A stretch of 64,000 bases of DNA, from contig CP142457.1 of assembly GCA_038049695.1 (NCBI GenBank), forward strand, positions 60,694,501 through 60,758,500, read 5' to 3'. The translations under genes were made by a program, and so were the position numbers. The notes below the pieces were generated by a model that was not told where the DNA came from, searched no databases, and worked only from the letters and a program-made list of their open reading frames with translations. This DNA comes from Cinnamomum chago (Eukaryota > Streptophyta > Magnoliopsida > Laurales > Lauraceae). Below are positions 24,174 to 35,451 of this stretch, one piece after another (positions within the stretch are counted from its first letter, which is position 1; each line of letters opens with the position of its first letter).

Positions 24174-25905
24174 TGAAAGTCCACGAGATCCTAACCCTAG
24201 AGGGGGGGTGAATAGGGTGTGCTACAACTATGACCAATTTCGACCAATTTTAATTTCTTAAACTAAACTAGTCACATGTGATGATTAAACAAACAAGATG
24301 CGGAAGCTAATACAAAATCAATCACCACATAGCATGCACCACAACACCAATATTTATAGTGGTTCGGCCAACGTGCCTACATCCACTACCGGCTTGTGTC
24401 TCCAACACCCCACCGGATTCCACTAAGTATGCTTTTTACTAGGCTAAGCAATAACCCTTACAATGTGCTTTTCTAGGCTAAGCAATAACCTTACAAGATG
24501 CTTTTCAAAGGCTAAGCAATAACCTTACAATATGCTTTTCTTAGGCTAAGCAATAACCTTACAAGTTGCTTTTCAAAGGCTAAGCAATAACCTTTACAAA
24601 TGAGGATTTCTCTAAGAAGGTGTCTTTACAAAAGATCACTCTAAGAGATTACAATTTAAGCACAATGGAATTTGCCTCTTAAATAGGCTAATAGGAAAAT
24701 GAAATCCCAATTACAAACATACACTAAAATAAACTAAAGTGTGTGCACAAAGTGTATGTATGAGTTTCTTCAATCAATTTTAACAATGAAGCTTTTAAAT
24801 GAATGCATGATGCATTTTAAAATCAAGGTTTATAAAATGATGATTGAAGAGAAAACTAATCACATAAAAGATTCAAACAACTTTGAAGAATTAAGATAAA
24901 CAAGTTGAGTGAAAGTTAAAGTCTAAGAACATATGTGATTAGGATAAGAGTGTGTGCAAACTAATCTAATTTACCAAGAAAGATATTGAGTTTGCAAAAC
25001 AACTCTTTAAGGGCTTGAAATCATGCATAAATGAAAATTCAAAGGATTTGAACATGCATGAATTTCATTTGAATGGAAATCAAAATAACTTAGAAGATGT
25101 ACCTTTTAAAAACTCATGAGATTGATTTCCAAATAGCCCTCTAGCTTTTCCAACTTCTTCCCCTTTCTTTGGCTCCAAAATGCTCTCAAAAGTTCAAGTT
25201 TCAAGCCTTGAAAAAGGTTGGAAAAGAATGGACTTTATAGCCAAAAAGTTGCCAACGGCTAGTTCTCGGTCGACCGGCAAGGAGGTCTCGGTCGACCGAG
25301 AAAGCACAACGGTCATATTTCTGACCGTTGGGGCTTCAGTTAAAAAAAACAGTCCATTTGCCCTGCAGTGTTCTCGGTCGACCGAGACCCAGGTCTCGGT
25401 CGACCGGCGACACTGCCGGGACACCCCCAAAAATTCCAACTTTTGCATTTTGAAGATTTTCTTTGGAATTTTGTGGGTCACTAAACCAAGCTTAAAAACA
25501 TGTTTTAAAATATTTAAAAACATGAAACACACAAAGCCTAAAATGATTCAAAGGTTTAAAACCAAAGGCTAGCTTGATTTGATAAAAACTCTTTTCAAGT
25601 GAACAAGCATACAAAAAAGAATCTTTTTGTAATGAATGCATGCAAAGCTCAAACCTAAATACCTAACATGATTTTCCAAATATAATGCACAAGGATGTAG
25701 GTTTTCAAAAGAGTTTGGGTTTCAAAACTAATGCATCCAAGTTTAAAACCAAACCATGCATAAAACAAAAGCTTTTCCAAATCTTAAAAGCTATGCATGT
25801 GTAAAACTAGATTTCAAGATATTTTAAATCAATGCATGTGTGTGAATTCAAATGATGCCAATATGCAAATGCATCCATCAAATTGCAAATACAAAATCCC
25901 TAACA
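24174..25905 (-). repeat. 3' LTR of element 2 (left copy, 1,732 bp)
   Basis: On the plus strand it reads TGAAAGTCC...CCCTAACA, the reverse complement of a TG...CA LTR. It includes the five-copy 34-bp array (about 24427-24598), a TATA box (25233-25239, minus) and GTCGAC palindromes (about 25265-25406). It directly abuts the PPT at 25906. Confidence 0.93.
25233..25406 (-). promoter_or_regulatory. LTR promoter block of the 3' LTR (element 2)
   Basis: The minus-strand TATAAAG is at 25239-25233. MSA-type motifs: the plus-strand GCCAACGGCTA (25251-25261) matches TCYAACGGYYA except at the first base, and the minus-strand CCCAACGGTCA (25332-25322) matches except for C at the first position, which some versions of the consensus allow. 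Four GGTCGACC palindromes lie upstream of the TATA box. As a 3' LTR it would fire outward into B4. Confidence 0.55.
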
Positions 25906-25929
25906 ATCTCCCCCTTTGCAATTTGATGG
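25875..25929. promoter_or_regulatory. Inverted repeat bracketing the PPT/3' LTR junction (element 2)
   Basis: The arms CCATCAAATTGCAAA (25875-25889) and TTTGCAATTTGATGG (25915-25929) are exact reverse complements around the LTR edge and the PPT. Arm sequence and spacing are identical to elements 1 and 3, although the LTR loop bases differ (CCCTAACA versus CCTAACA). Confidence 0.7.
25906..25919 (-). promoter_or_regulatory. Primary polypurine tract (element 2)
   Basis: The minus strand reads GCAAAGGGGGAGAT, ending exactly at the 3' LTR. It is the expected plus-strand priming site for reverse transcription. Confidence 0.85.
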
Positions 25930-28307
25930 CAACTTACTCATCATAGAAATTTCACACAAAGTCTTTAGCTCCCCCTAAGCTTGACAAGTCTTGAAATCTT
26001 GTTGGATGCTTCTTCTCTTAGCTTGGGCTCTTGGGCTCTTTTCTTCAATCTTCTTGATGCTTGGTGCTTGATCATTCTTCAAGCTTTCTTTCCTTCTTCC
26101 TCTCTTTAGCCAAGCATCTTCTTTAGCTCCAAGCTTTCTTTCTTCTATTTGCTCTCCCCCTTTGACCATGCTTCTTTCTCCTCTTGAGAACTTGAAAGCT
26201 TTCTCCCCCTTTGATGGATAGGAGATCTTCGAGTACTTGAACTCTCGAACTCTCTCCCCCTTTGATGAGTAGGAGATCTTTGAGTCACACTTGAACTCTC
26301 TCTCCCCCTTTGACATTAAATTGCAAAGGTACCTACACACATGAGACAAGAAGAATACCTTTAGTAGCACCTGTTAACAAATGTAATCGAAAATGAAATA
26401 CATAACAGGCTATCATGTATGTAAGTTAACTCTAAGGGCTCATTAGCATTCCAAGGGTGAATTTGATCAAAACTAATTCTTCCTATGAAGGTTTACACTC
26501 CCCCTCAATCCATTCTCTTCTTTTGTCAAGCTTTTGACAAGATATAACTATTAGATTCAAGAAGTAGATGGTTTAACCAAGTGAGGGTTAACTTCAAGGA
26601 AAGGATTAGATTCATTTAACTATTAAGCACAATATGATCAAATTACCAAAAGAGAGCTAGGTCTAATGGGAGAAGCAATCATGGATATCAATTGAAACAA
26701 ACATATCAATTGAGATTAAAGGATGTGACTATAAAATCAATCACTCTAAAATGGATTTAAAAGTATAACTATTATGAGAAATCCAAATTAGAGCTATCCA
26801 TGATGTGGGGTTTACTCAAACATAGCATCAATCAATATTACTTATGAAAATCATATGCTATGTAAGTTTTTGAAAATCATTTCATTCAAACAATAAATAT
26901 GACTTAGAAAAGTGCAAGAATGAGTGAAATGAAATTCAAACATGAAGCCAACCTCAACTATAACCAACCAATATTATTAACATATAAACATGGTGGTCAT
27001 GAGATATACCTATAAGAGCAAATGAGGTGGCAATCATGAGCATTGTGATGCTAATGGTGTGTGACGTGGAACAATTATATAACTATGAAGATTAGTCCAA
27101 AGCACACAAGGTCTATCACATACACAAGATAAGATATCAATTGGATATGAAATCAATGGAAAGTTATACCAAATGAAACCAATTGAATATGATAACATGA
27201 GAAAAAGCAAGGATGTGATAAACTTCCATCAAGCAACACTAATGCATATTCATCACTTTTAAGGATATAACTATTGAGCATAGTGATGAACAAGGCAAAT
27301 TGCAATGCAAAAGGATAAAGCTTTGTAATGCATGCAATTTCCAAAGTGTCTAGATCATATGAATTCAACACTAAGATATCCATCAACCAACATAAATGTA
27401 AGGAATGGATTTCAAAGAGATTCATATGATTAAGAACACTACTTATGAAGTTGAAACATGTATAAGGATGACACCAAGAGAATCTACATGAATCAACATC
27501 ATAACCATCCATAAAGAAATGACTATAAGGCAAAAAGGATGGATTTGGGTTCTAGTATGGTTTTTACAAATACTACCAAGGTTACTACCATACATGGAAC
27601 CAAATAGTCATTTGCATATGCAAGTAATGTAAACAAACAAGCAAAGATGCAAACAACATACATTTCCATTTCTAAAGATAATGAAACCAAAAGAAAAGGA
27701 AATGATAATCATGGAACATGCTTAAAAGATTATAACTAATGAGATTAAAAAGCATTTCCATTCAAACAATCTTCAAATCATTTTGAAAAACAAAATCCAA
27801 CAATGAGCATAAAGGAATGATTTTGAAGATCAATTATCAACATTGAATTTGAAAAGATATAACTTCATTAAAACACATACAAGTTGATTTTTCAAAACAA
27901 TGTTCTCCATATAAAAGTATAACTTATAAATCCATGGAAAACTTGAATTGATTCAAATCATTTGTTCAAATAATCTTACTATGACATAAACACAAATGAT
28001 TCAACAATTGATCATGAAGAGTCTAGCTATGAAAGCTTTTGAAATCACAATCAATTGATCATGTAAAGAAATGCAATGCAAGACATATGTGTGCAAAAGA
28101 CAAATCAAACATGATGAAATTATAATCAAATGATTTTGAAAACCATGACATGTAACTTAGAATGGTGCATGAAACCAAAATCAAATGATCATAAAGAAGC
28201 AATGCATTTTAAGAAATCTAACTAAAAGAAACAAAATGCAAATGCAATCATGACCAACAAAGTGATTTAACTAATAAAGAGTAGGTTGGTCAATGAGGTT
28301 CAAGACC
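25920..28307 (-). other. Element 2 post-gag non-coding region with extra polypurine tracts
   Basis: About 2.4 kb lies between the gag stop and the PPT, where an autonomous Copia element would have pol. Additional TCCCCC motifs (GGGGGA on the minus strand) occur near 25971, 26155, 26202, 26254, 26303 and 26500, most followed by CTTTG. An open frame of about 119 codons (ATG near 27512 down to 27153) is similar to one in element 3 but is broken in element 1. No domain is recognised. Confidence 0.7.
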
Positions 28308-29852
28308 CTAAGGTTTGTCTAGGTAAATAACTTTAGGAATCCACCTAAGGTCTTGGGAGGGTTGAACTTTGAGGTCTATTTTGGAATTCTCACCAACTAA
28401 AGGAGATTTAACTTGATAAATTTTCAATTTGAACTTATCACCATGATATTTAGATTTTACTAAATTTGGCTTAGAATGGTGATTAGTCTTTTGATGTTGG
28501 TGAGTTTTCTTCTTAGGGGATAGATTCATTTTTCTTTTCTTCTTACTTTCTCCCTTTACTTGACTTTTGAATTTTAGATTTAACTTAGCAACTTTCTTCA
28601 AAAGTTCTTTCATGGGTTCATATAAGGGAGGTAGGTTGAGAAGCTTTTTGTTTTTAGATTCTTTCAAGCTTGGTTTAACTTGTTTAAGCTTTTTAGAATC
28701 TATCTTGGGAGACTCCTTTTTAAGAGATTTAACTTGTTTAGACATTTTGGAGTCTTTCTTGATTTTTAGTGTCTTACCCTTCATAGGTTTTGATTCTCCA
28801 TTTTTTAGTTCAAAGATGGGTTTAGACACATGGCTTCTCTTTCTTAGTTTGCACTCAAATGTAAAATGTCCTTCAATGCCACAATAATTACATTTAGACT
28901 TGGGCAAAGAAGTGTGAGTGCTAGAGAATGAGGACTCACCTTTCACAAAAGTGTTGGTGAATTTAGGGTTATAAGACATATTCCTATTAAATCCAATACC
29001 CGTCCTATCTCCATGATGTTTACCCAATTTAAATAATTTTTCAAGTCTATCTTCACTTTGGGTAAACTTGCACTCATACTTTTGTTTATAGGTTTCAAGT
29101 TGAGTGACTTTGGTTATAAGGATTGAATTTTCATTTTTGACTTTTGAAAGTTCATTTTCAAGTTCCTTATATTTGATTAGCTCTTCATTGGCAAGTTGTA
29201 ATTTATGTTTAAGGTCATTAACAACATTAGTTCCAAGCTCTTGAGTTTTTAACTTACTTTTGATCAACTTGGTTTCTAAATGGTCAATGTCTTCATCTTG
29301 TCTTTTAATTGTATCTCTTAGGTTCAAATTCTCATTTTTAAGCTCATCACAATTTATCTTAATCTCATTTAATTCATTTTGAGTATTAGATAAATTTTCC
29401 TTAGAGATAGTCAATTTAGATTCAAGATTGTTGTCTTTACCTTGCCTTTGTAATTGATCTCTTAGATTTAGATTTTCCTTATTGACATTGTCATAATCCA
29501 TCTTTAATTCTTTTAGTTCATCTTGAATGTTAGATAGATTATTTAAAGAGATCATGAACTTAGAGTCTAGACATTTTATTACTTCTTCTTTCTCTCTAAG
29601 TTCATCTTTTGAAGAGGCTAGCTCTTTGGTTAGATTCATAGATTCTTCTCTTAAGCTTTTGTTTCTTTTATCAAGCTTTGTAGATAATGTATATAATTCA
29701 TTATAGGCTTGTTGAAGATCATCTTCATCATACTCATTTTCTTCCTCTTTTGAGTCAAATTGATATTCATTTAATTGATGGTTTGAATCTCTAATAGAAG
29801 GAAGAGTGAGAGGTCTAGAAGAATCTACAAAGTCTAGGCTAGTGGAGTCCAT
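28308..29852 (-). CDS. gag: Gag-like protein of element 2 (coiled coil, CCHC zinc knuckle)
   Basis: A 514-residue protein from the ATG at 29852; the frame also extends five codons upstream to a TTG, which I do not favour in a plant. Residues about 40-270 are a long heptad-rich coiled coil of Asn/Leu/Glu/Lys composition. The segment KLGKHHGDRTGIGFNRN follows, resembling the DKTGLGY-type linker of plant Copia Gag. A CX2CX4HX4C knuckle (CNYCGIEGHFTFEC, 321-334) comes next, then a very lysine-rich tail. Gag forms the particle and binds RNA through the knuckle in the cytoplasm. The usual N-terminal UBN2/Retrotran_gag_2 domain is missing and there is no room for it between PBS and ATG. No protease or other pol product follows. 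Intact, with no internal stop. Confidence 0.85.
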   Translation of the reverse strand: MDSTSLDFVDSSRPLTLPSIRDSNHQLNEYQFDSKEEENEYDEDDLQQAYNELYTLSTKLDKRNKSLREESMNLTKELASSKDELREKEEVIKCLDSKFMISLNNLSNIQDELKELKMDYDNVNKENLNLRDQLQRQGKDNNLESKLTISKENLSNTQNELNEIKINCDELKNENLNLRDTIKRQDEDIDHLETKLIKSKLKTQELGTNVVNDLKHKLQLANEELIKYKELENELSKVKNENSILITKVTQLETYKQKYECKFTQSEDRLEKLFKLGKHHGDRTGIGFNRNMSYNPKFTNTFVKGESSFSSTHTSLPKSKCNYCGIEGHFTFECKLRKRSHVSKPIFELKNGESKPMKGKTLKIKKDSKMSKQVKSLKKESPKIDSKKLKQVKPSLKESKNKKLLNLPPLYEPMKELLKKVAKLNLKFKSQVKGESKKKRKMNLSPKKKTHQHQKTNHHSKPNLVKSKYHGDKFKLKIYQVKSPLVGENSKIDLKVQPSQDLRWIPKVIYLDKP

Positions 29853-29954
29853 TCTAATGATTTTCAAATAAGCACAACTCTAGGGTTTTAACTCTAGGTT
29901 TTTACACCTAATCAAGAGTTCCAAAACACTTGATCCTAAGGGATAGAGCACTTG

Positions 29955-29966
29955 TCTCTGATACCA
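29955..29966 (-). promoter_or_regulatory. Primer-binding site, initiator tRNA-Met type (element 2)
   Basis: The minus strand reads TGGTATCAGAGA, two bases inside the 5' LTR. It is complementary to the 3' end of plant initiator tRNA-Met except at the last base (A rather than C). Confidence 0.85.
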
Positions 29967-29968
29967 AT

Positions 29969-31700
29969 TGAAAGTCCACGAGATCCTAACCCTAGAGGGG
30001 GGGTGAATAGGGTGTGCTACAACTATGACCAATTTCGACCAATTTTAATTTCTTAAACTAAACTAGTCACATGTGATGATTAAACAAACAAGATGCAGAA
30101 GCTAATACAAAATCAATCACCACATAGCATGCACCACAACACCAATATTTATAGTGGTTCGGCCAACGTGCCTACATCCACTACCGGCTTGTGTCTCCAA
30201 CACCCCACCGGATTCCACTAAGTATGCTTTTTACTAGGCTAAGCAATAACCCTTACAATGTGCTTTTCTAGGCTAAGCAATAACCTTACAAGATGCTTTT
30301 CAAAGGCTAAGCAATAACCTTACAATATGCTTTTCTTAGGCTAAGCAATAACCTTACAAGTTGCTTTTCAAAGGCTAAGCAATAACCTTTACAAATGAGG
30401 ATTTCTCTAAGAAGGTGTCTTTACAAAAGATCACTCTAAGAGATTACAATTTAAGCACAATGGAATTTGCCTCTTAAATAGGCTAATAGGAAAATGAAAT
30501 CCCAATTACAAACATACACTAAAATAAACTAAAGTGTGTGCACAAAGTGTATGTATGAGTTTCTTCAATCAATTTTAACAATGAAGCTTTTAAATGAATG
30601 CATGATGCATTTTAAAATCAAGGTTTATAAAATGATGATTGAAGAGAAAACTAATCACATAAAAGATTCAAACAACTTTGAAGAATTAAGATAAACAAGT
30701 TGAGTGAAAGTTAAAGTCTAAGAACATATGTGATTAGGATAAGAGTGTGTGCAAACTAATCTAATTTACCAAGAAAGATATTGAGTTTGCAAAACAACTC
30801 TTTAAGGGCTTGAAATCATGCATAAATGAAAATTCAAAGGATTTGAACATGCATGAATTTCATTTGAATGGAAATCAAAATAACTTAGAAGATGTACCTT
30901 TTAAAAACTCATGAGATTGATTTCCAAATAGCCCTCTAGCTTTTCCAACTTCTTCCCCTTTCTTTGGCTCCAAAATGCTCTCAAAAGTTCAAGTTTCAAG
31001 CCTTGAAAAAGGTTGGAAAAGAATGGACTTTATAGCCAAAAAGTTGCCAACGGCTAGTTCTCGGTCGACCGGCAAGGAGGTCTCGGTCGACCGAGAAAGC
31101 ACAACGGTCATATTTCTGACCGTTGGGGCTTCAGTTAAAAAAAACAGTCCATTTGCCCTGCAGTGTTCTCGGTCGACCGAGACCCAGGTCTCGGTCGACC
31201 GGCGACACTGCCGGGACACCCCCAAAAATTCCAACTTTTGCATTTTGAAGATTTTCTTTGGAATTTTGTGGGTCACTAAACCAAGCTTAAAAACATGTTT
31301 TAAAATATTTAAAAACATGAAACACACAAAGCCTAAAATGATTCAAAGGTTTAAAACCAAAGGCTAGCTTGATTTGATAAAAACTCTTTTCAAGTGAACA
31401 AGCATACAAAAAAGAATCTTTTTGTAATGAATGCATGCAAAGCTCAAACCTAAATACCTAACATGATTTTCCAAATATAATGCACAAGGATGTAGGTTTT
31501 CAAAAGAGTTTGGGTTTCAAAACTAATGCATCCAAGTTTAAAACCAAACCATGCATAAAACAAAAGCTTTTCCAAATCTTAAAAGCTATGCATGTGTAAA
31601 ACTAGATTTCAAGATATTTTAAATCAATGCATGTGTGTGAATTCAAATGATGCCAATATGCAAATGCATCCATCAAATTGCAAATACAAAATCCCTAACA
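29969..31700 (-). repeat. 5' LTR of element 2 (right copy, 1,732 bp)
   Basis: Offset from the left copy by exactly 5,795 bp with one base difference seen. It ends CCCTAACA directly before the right target duplication TGATT (31701-31705). Confidence 0.93.
31028..31201 (-). promoter_or_regulatory. Promoter of element 2 (5' LTR): TATA, MSA-type motifs, GTCGAC palindromes
   Basis: TATAAAG on the minus strand at 31034-31028. MSA-type motifs at 31046-31056 (plus, first base mismatched) and 31127-31117 (minus, CCCAACGGTCA). Palindromes built on GGTCGACC end at 31201. This is the copy expected to drive transcription of the element's own RNA. MSA motifs are known from G2/M-phase genes such as B-type cyclins; activity here is inferred. 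Confidence 0.6.
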
Positions 31701-31705
31701 TGATT

Positions 31706-32786
31706 AAGGAGCTAGATCCGGTTTTAACGGGTCGGAACCTCCGGGTAATCGGAGAATCTGGGGCTCATTTACATCCTTAGTCGTACGCCAGCTCCACTGT
31801 GAGAAGTCATGGGTTTGAGTCCTCACATCACTGCTCCCTCCCTCCCTCATAAGTACATCTATATATATTTTGGCCGAACGGGGATTCCGGATCTCAAGCA
31901 CTATGTGCAAATAAATAAAGAAAAAAACCCGAGTACTGCCCATCTATTAATAACTAAACCCCATACCCAAATCCCAATCCATGAGCTCACTTACAAACAA
32001 AGAAAACACTCTCCTTTTTAAGAGAAGAAATAAAAATGCTACTCTCTGACCTTTTGATTCTACTACATCCTAAATGTTGTTCTCTCTTATATTGACCATT
32101 TACTTCATTTAAATGGGAAAATAAATTTACTATTTATTGTATGTTTATTATGATTTGATATTATTTCATCCAATTGTTATTCACACATGTCCATCTATCA
32201 TTTCGTGAACCAAGCCCCGACCCGTGACCCGCAATAAGGTAAAAGAAGGCTAAAAAACCGGTTTTTGATATTTCCACCGTATGTATCCGCGGTATACCTG
32301 AAGTTTCAAGATTTCCTCCTCTCAGAGAGGAGGAAAACTGGAAAATGCGAGTTTACCGCCGAGGGAAGCAGTTGCAAAGCTTAGTGAGTGTCCAAATAAA
32401 GTCGCAAGGCCTTTATATTTCAAATTATCAATAAAAGGAGGAAAAAAAAGGCTAAAAAATCGGTTTTCAATATTTCCGCCGCGATATACTTGCAATTTCC
32501 GGTTTTCCTCCTCTTAGAGAGGAGGAAATCTGGAAAGTAACGAGTTTACCGCCGATTTAAGCAGCGGTAAAGCTGAGTGAGTGTCCAAATAAAGTTGCAA
32601 GGTCTTTTCTTTTCCAATTAACATAAAATAGAATGAAAGAATCGATAGTTGTATTTTTTCTTGTTTCCCATATCTAGTGAATCCCCATATAATAGGAATA
32701 AAGAGAAAAAAATCACACAAGCTGACTTTGACAATTGACACATGTTGAATTCAATTTCTAGTTTTTCATATAAATATGCTTTCCTT
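31706..32786. repeat. Satellite monomer B4, right part
   Basis: The remaining 1,081 bp of the monomer split by element 2. It reads CAAATCCC near 31968 and ends TTTCCTTATAAAT as B3 does. A private C-to-T (GCAAGGTCTTTT) lies near 32602. Confidence 0.95.
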
Positions 32787-35451
32787 ATAAATAAAAGTAG
32801 AAATATATAAACTGTCATCAAATATCATCCCCATAATTAAAGAATAAAATCCGAGATATATATCGAGTTATTAAAGCAATTTGCTCCTGTCTACAACTCC
32901 ATCCTTAAATCTTTCATCACTCGTAGCTTTTAATGATCATCGGTGTGATTCACTTGATAATAAATTCTTAAAAATCCAATTCCATGCAAACAGAGGGGCC
33001 CTTAAGAGAGCACATTTGTGAAAGGGAATTTAAAAGCATTGAGTGTTATCACGTATCTAATCTAGAGCAATGACATAAAAGGTTTTGCAATCTTGAAGTC
33101 AACATCTAAACTTTATTTTTGTTGACATGCTTAGATTTGAAACTCTCGGGACCTAGCCAGAAAGCCGAACGACTGACGGAACTGGTCAAATCGAGCTCGA
33201 TAACTATTTAGGACCGTAGCACTACACCACACGGTCGCATATATGCATAGAAAGGCAGTGATGTGTCGACTACTACGACATGTTTGTAGGGTTGCAAACG
33301 GAACGGTTCCGGATCGGAACTATAGTGGATTCGGACCCGTTTGTGAATAACGGTTCCGGTTCTGAATCCGGTTTTGACGCGTAACTTGTTTAGTTGGTTC
33401 CAGACCCAGCTTCGATAGGAAAACCGGATCCGGGTCTACCTAGAGGACCGGAATCCTGTTCCAAAATCGATTCTGATTTATCTTTATTCTTGATTTTTCC
33501 TAAAATAAGCGTATCATTAAAATTGTAACAGTGCGTCAAGTCTACTACCGCTAATATTGTGCATAAAAGTGTCAAAAAAGAGTTAATTTTGATGTACAAT
33601 TTGCAATATCAAATGCTCATATGCCGGGTCCCGGTTCCACAGGTCGGAACCTATATGGACCAGGTCCCGTTTATCAATCGGAATCTAAATTAGGTTCCTG
33701 ACCCGGACCCGTTTATGAAACGGAACCTAAAATAGGTTCCAGACCAAATTTTTTACAGGTCGGAACTTCTGGGTAATCAGATAATCGGATACCCGTTTGG
33801 AACCCTACATGTTTGCGAGTATAGGCTTTTTTTTTGTCCGGTTGAAATGAAGGTTCTGCTGGTCTCACGTACATTCTCGATCGAAGATATTATGATCTCT
33901 GGTTTTTTATGGTAACAATTCTGCACCCTGTATGTCAGAGTCAATAATCTCGTAGAATCAAAGATATATTTAGTTTGGAGATTTCTCGGGAAATCTAGGT
34001 TGTGCATGGCCATGAGATATTCAAACATATACATAATTGTCATGGGCTGCATTCTCTCTGTAGGACCAGCAAAAGCGATGTGCAATGCATGGACTAAACA
34101 ACAAGTGAAATAAGAAAGAGAAGGTGGAACCGGATCCGGACCCGGAACCGTTTCGAAACCAATGATATGGCTCCGGAACCGGAACCAGAACAGTATATGG
34201 GACGGCTCTAGATCCAGGCCCGGGTCCAGGTTGAGAGTGATATTACAAAAAATATGTTTTTAAGGAGTCATTTTAGAAAATTGAGGTAATATGTTGGCTA
34301 TCGGGTCCACGGGTCCGAAACAAGGTGGAACCGGACCCGGATCCATTTACTTATCGGGGCATGATTAAGGACCCAGACTCGGTTTTAACTGGTCGGAACC
34401 TCCGGGTAATCGGTAAATCGGGGACCCATTTACATCCTTAGTCGTACGCCCGCTCAGCTGTGAGAGGTCATGGGTTTGAGTCCTCGCATCAATGCTCCCT
34501 CCCTCCCTCATAAATATATCTATATATATATTTTGGCCGAACGGGGATTCCGGATCTCAAGCACTAAGTGCAAATAAATAAAAAAAAAAGCCCGAGCACT
34601 GCCCATCTATTAATAACTAAACCCCATACCCAAAGCCCAATCCATGAGCTCACTTACAAACAAAGAAAACACTCTCCTTTTTAAGAGAAGAAATAAAAAT
34701 GCTACTCTCTGACCTTTTGATTCTACTACATCCTAAATGTTGTTCTCTCTTATATTGACCATTTACTTCATTTAAATGGGAAAATAAATTTACTATTTAT
34801 TGTATGTTTATTATGATTTGATATTATTTCATCCAATTGTCATTCACACACGTCCATCCATCAATTCGTGAACCAAGCCCCGACCCGTGACCCGCAATAA
34901 GGTAAAAGAAGGAAAAAAAAGGGCTAAAAAATCGGTTTTTGATATTTCCGCCAAAAGTATCCGCGGTATACCTGAAGTTTCCAGATTTCCTCCTCTCAGA
35001 GAGGAGGAAAACTGGAAAATGCGAGTTTACCGCCGATGGCAGCAGCGGTAAGGCTTAGTGAGTGTCCAAATAAAGTCGCAAGGCCTTTTTATTTCAAATT
35101 ATCAGAAAAAAGAAAAAAAAAGGCTAAAAAATCAATTTTCAATAATTATGCCGTGGTACACTTGCAATTTCCGGTATTCCTCCTCTCAGAGAGGAGGAAA
35201 TCTGGAAAGTAACCGCCGATTCCAGTAGTGGAAAAGCTGAGTGAGTGTCCAAATAAAGTTGCAAGGCCTTTTCTTTTCGAATTATCATAAAATAGAATGA
35301 AAGAATCGATATTTTCATTTTTTCTTGTTTCCCATATCTAGTGAACCCCCATATAATATGAATAAAGGGAAAAAAAATCACACAAGCTGACTTTGGCTAT
35401 TGACACATGTTGAATTCAATTTCTAGTTTTTCTAATAAATATGCTTCCCCC
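32787..35451. repeat. Satellite monomer A5 (2,665 bp), carrying a B-type tract
   Basis: MITE at 33287-33807. It is an A monomer by its flanking markers, but 34661-34780 is B-type. It shares the CACGTCC variant (near 34850) with A6. Confidence 0.95.
34661..34780. other. Gene-conversion tract: B-type sequence inside monomer A5
   Basis: Within this interval A5 reads ACAAACAAAG, CTCTCCTTTT, AAAAATGCTAC, CTGACCTTTT, AATGTTGTTCTCTC and AAATGGGAAAA, all B-specific. A-specific markers resume on both sides: CAAAGCCCAA at 34631-34640 on the left and TGTCATTC from 34839 on the right. The tract is at least 120 bp and at most about 205 bp. Confidence 0.85.

Larger units (their letters stand above)
24174..31700 (-). 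mobile_element. Element 2: complete gag-only Sirevirus-like LTR retrotransposon (7,527 bp)
   Basis: A minus-strand insertion flanked by a perfect 5-bp duplication TGATT (24169-24173 and 31701-31705). Removing the element plus one duplication restores an uninterrupted B monomer (B4, 2,650 bp). The two 1,732-bp LTRs differ at one base that I could find (24302 G, 30097 A), so insertion is recent. The order on the minus strand is 5' LTR, PBS, gag, a 2.4-kb non-coding region with polypurine tracts, PPT and 3' LTR. There is no protease, integrase, reverse transcriptase or RNase H, so it must depend on enzymes supplied in trans. Assignment to Sirevirus is inferred from PBS, multiple PPTs, LTR ends and Gag style. 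Confidence 0.9.

Noticed and set aside
25180-25572. Frames across the LTR palindrome region (also 30975-31367, 56026-56371, 61931-62276) as proteins
   Set aside because: The repeated RSTE/SVDRE peptides are translations of the GGTCGACC palindromes on both strands inside a promoter block.
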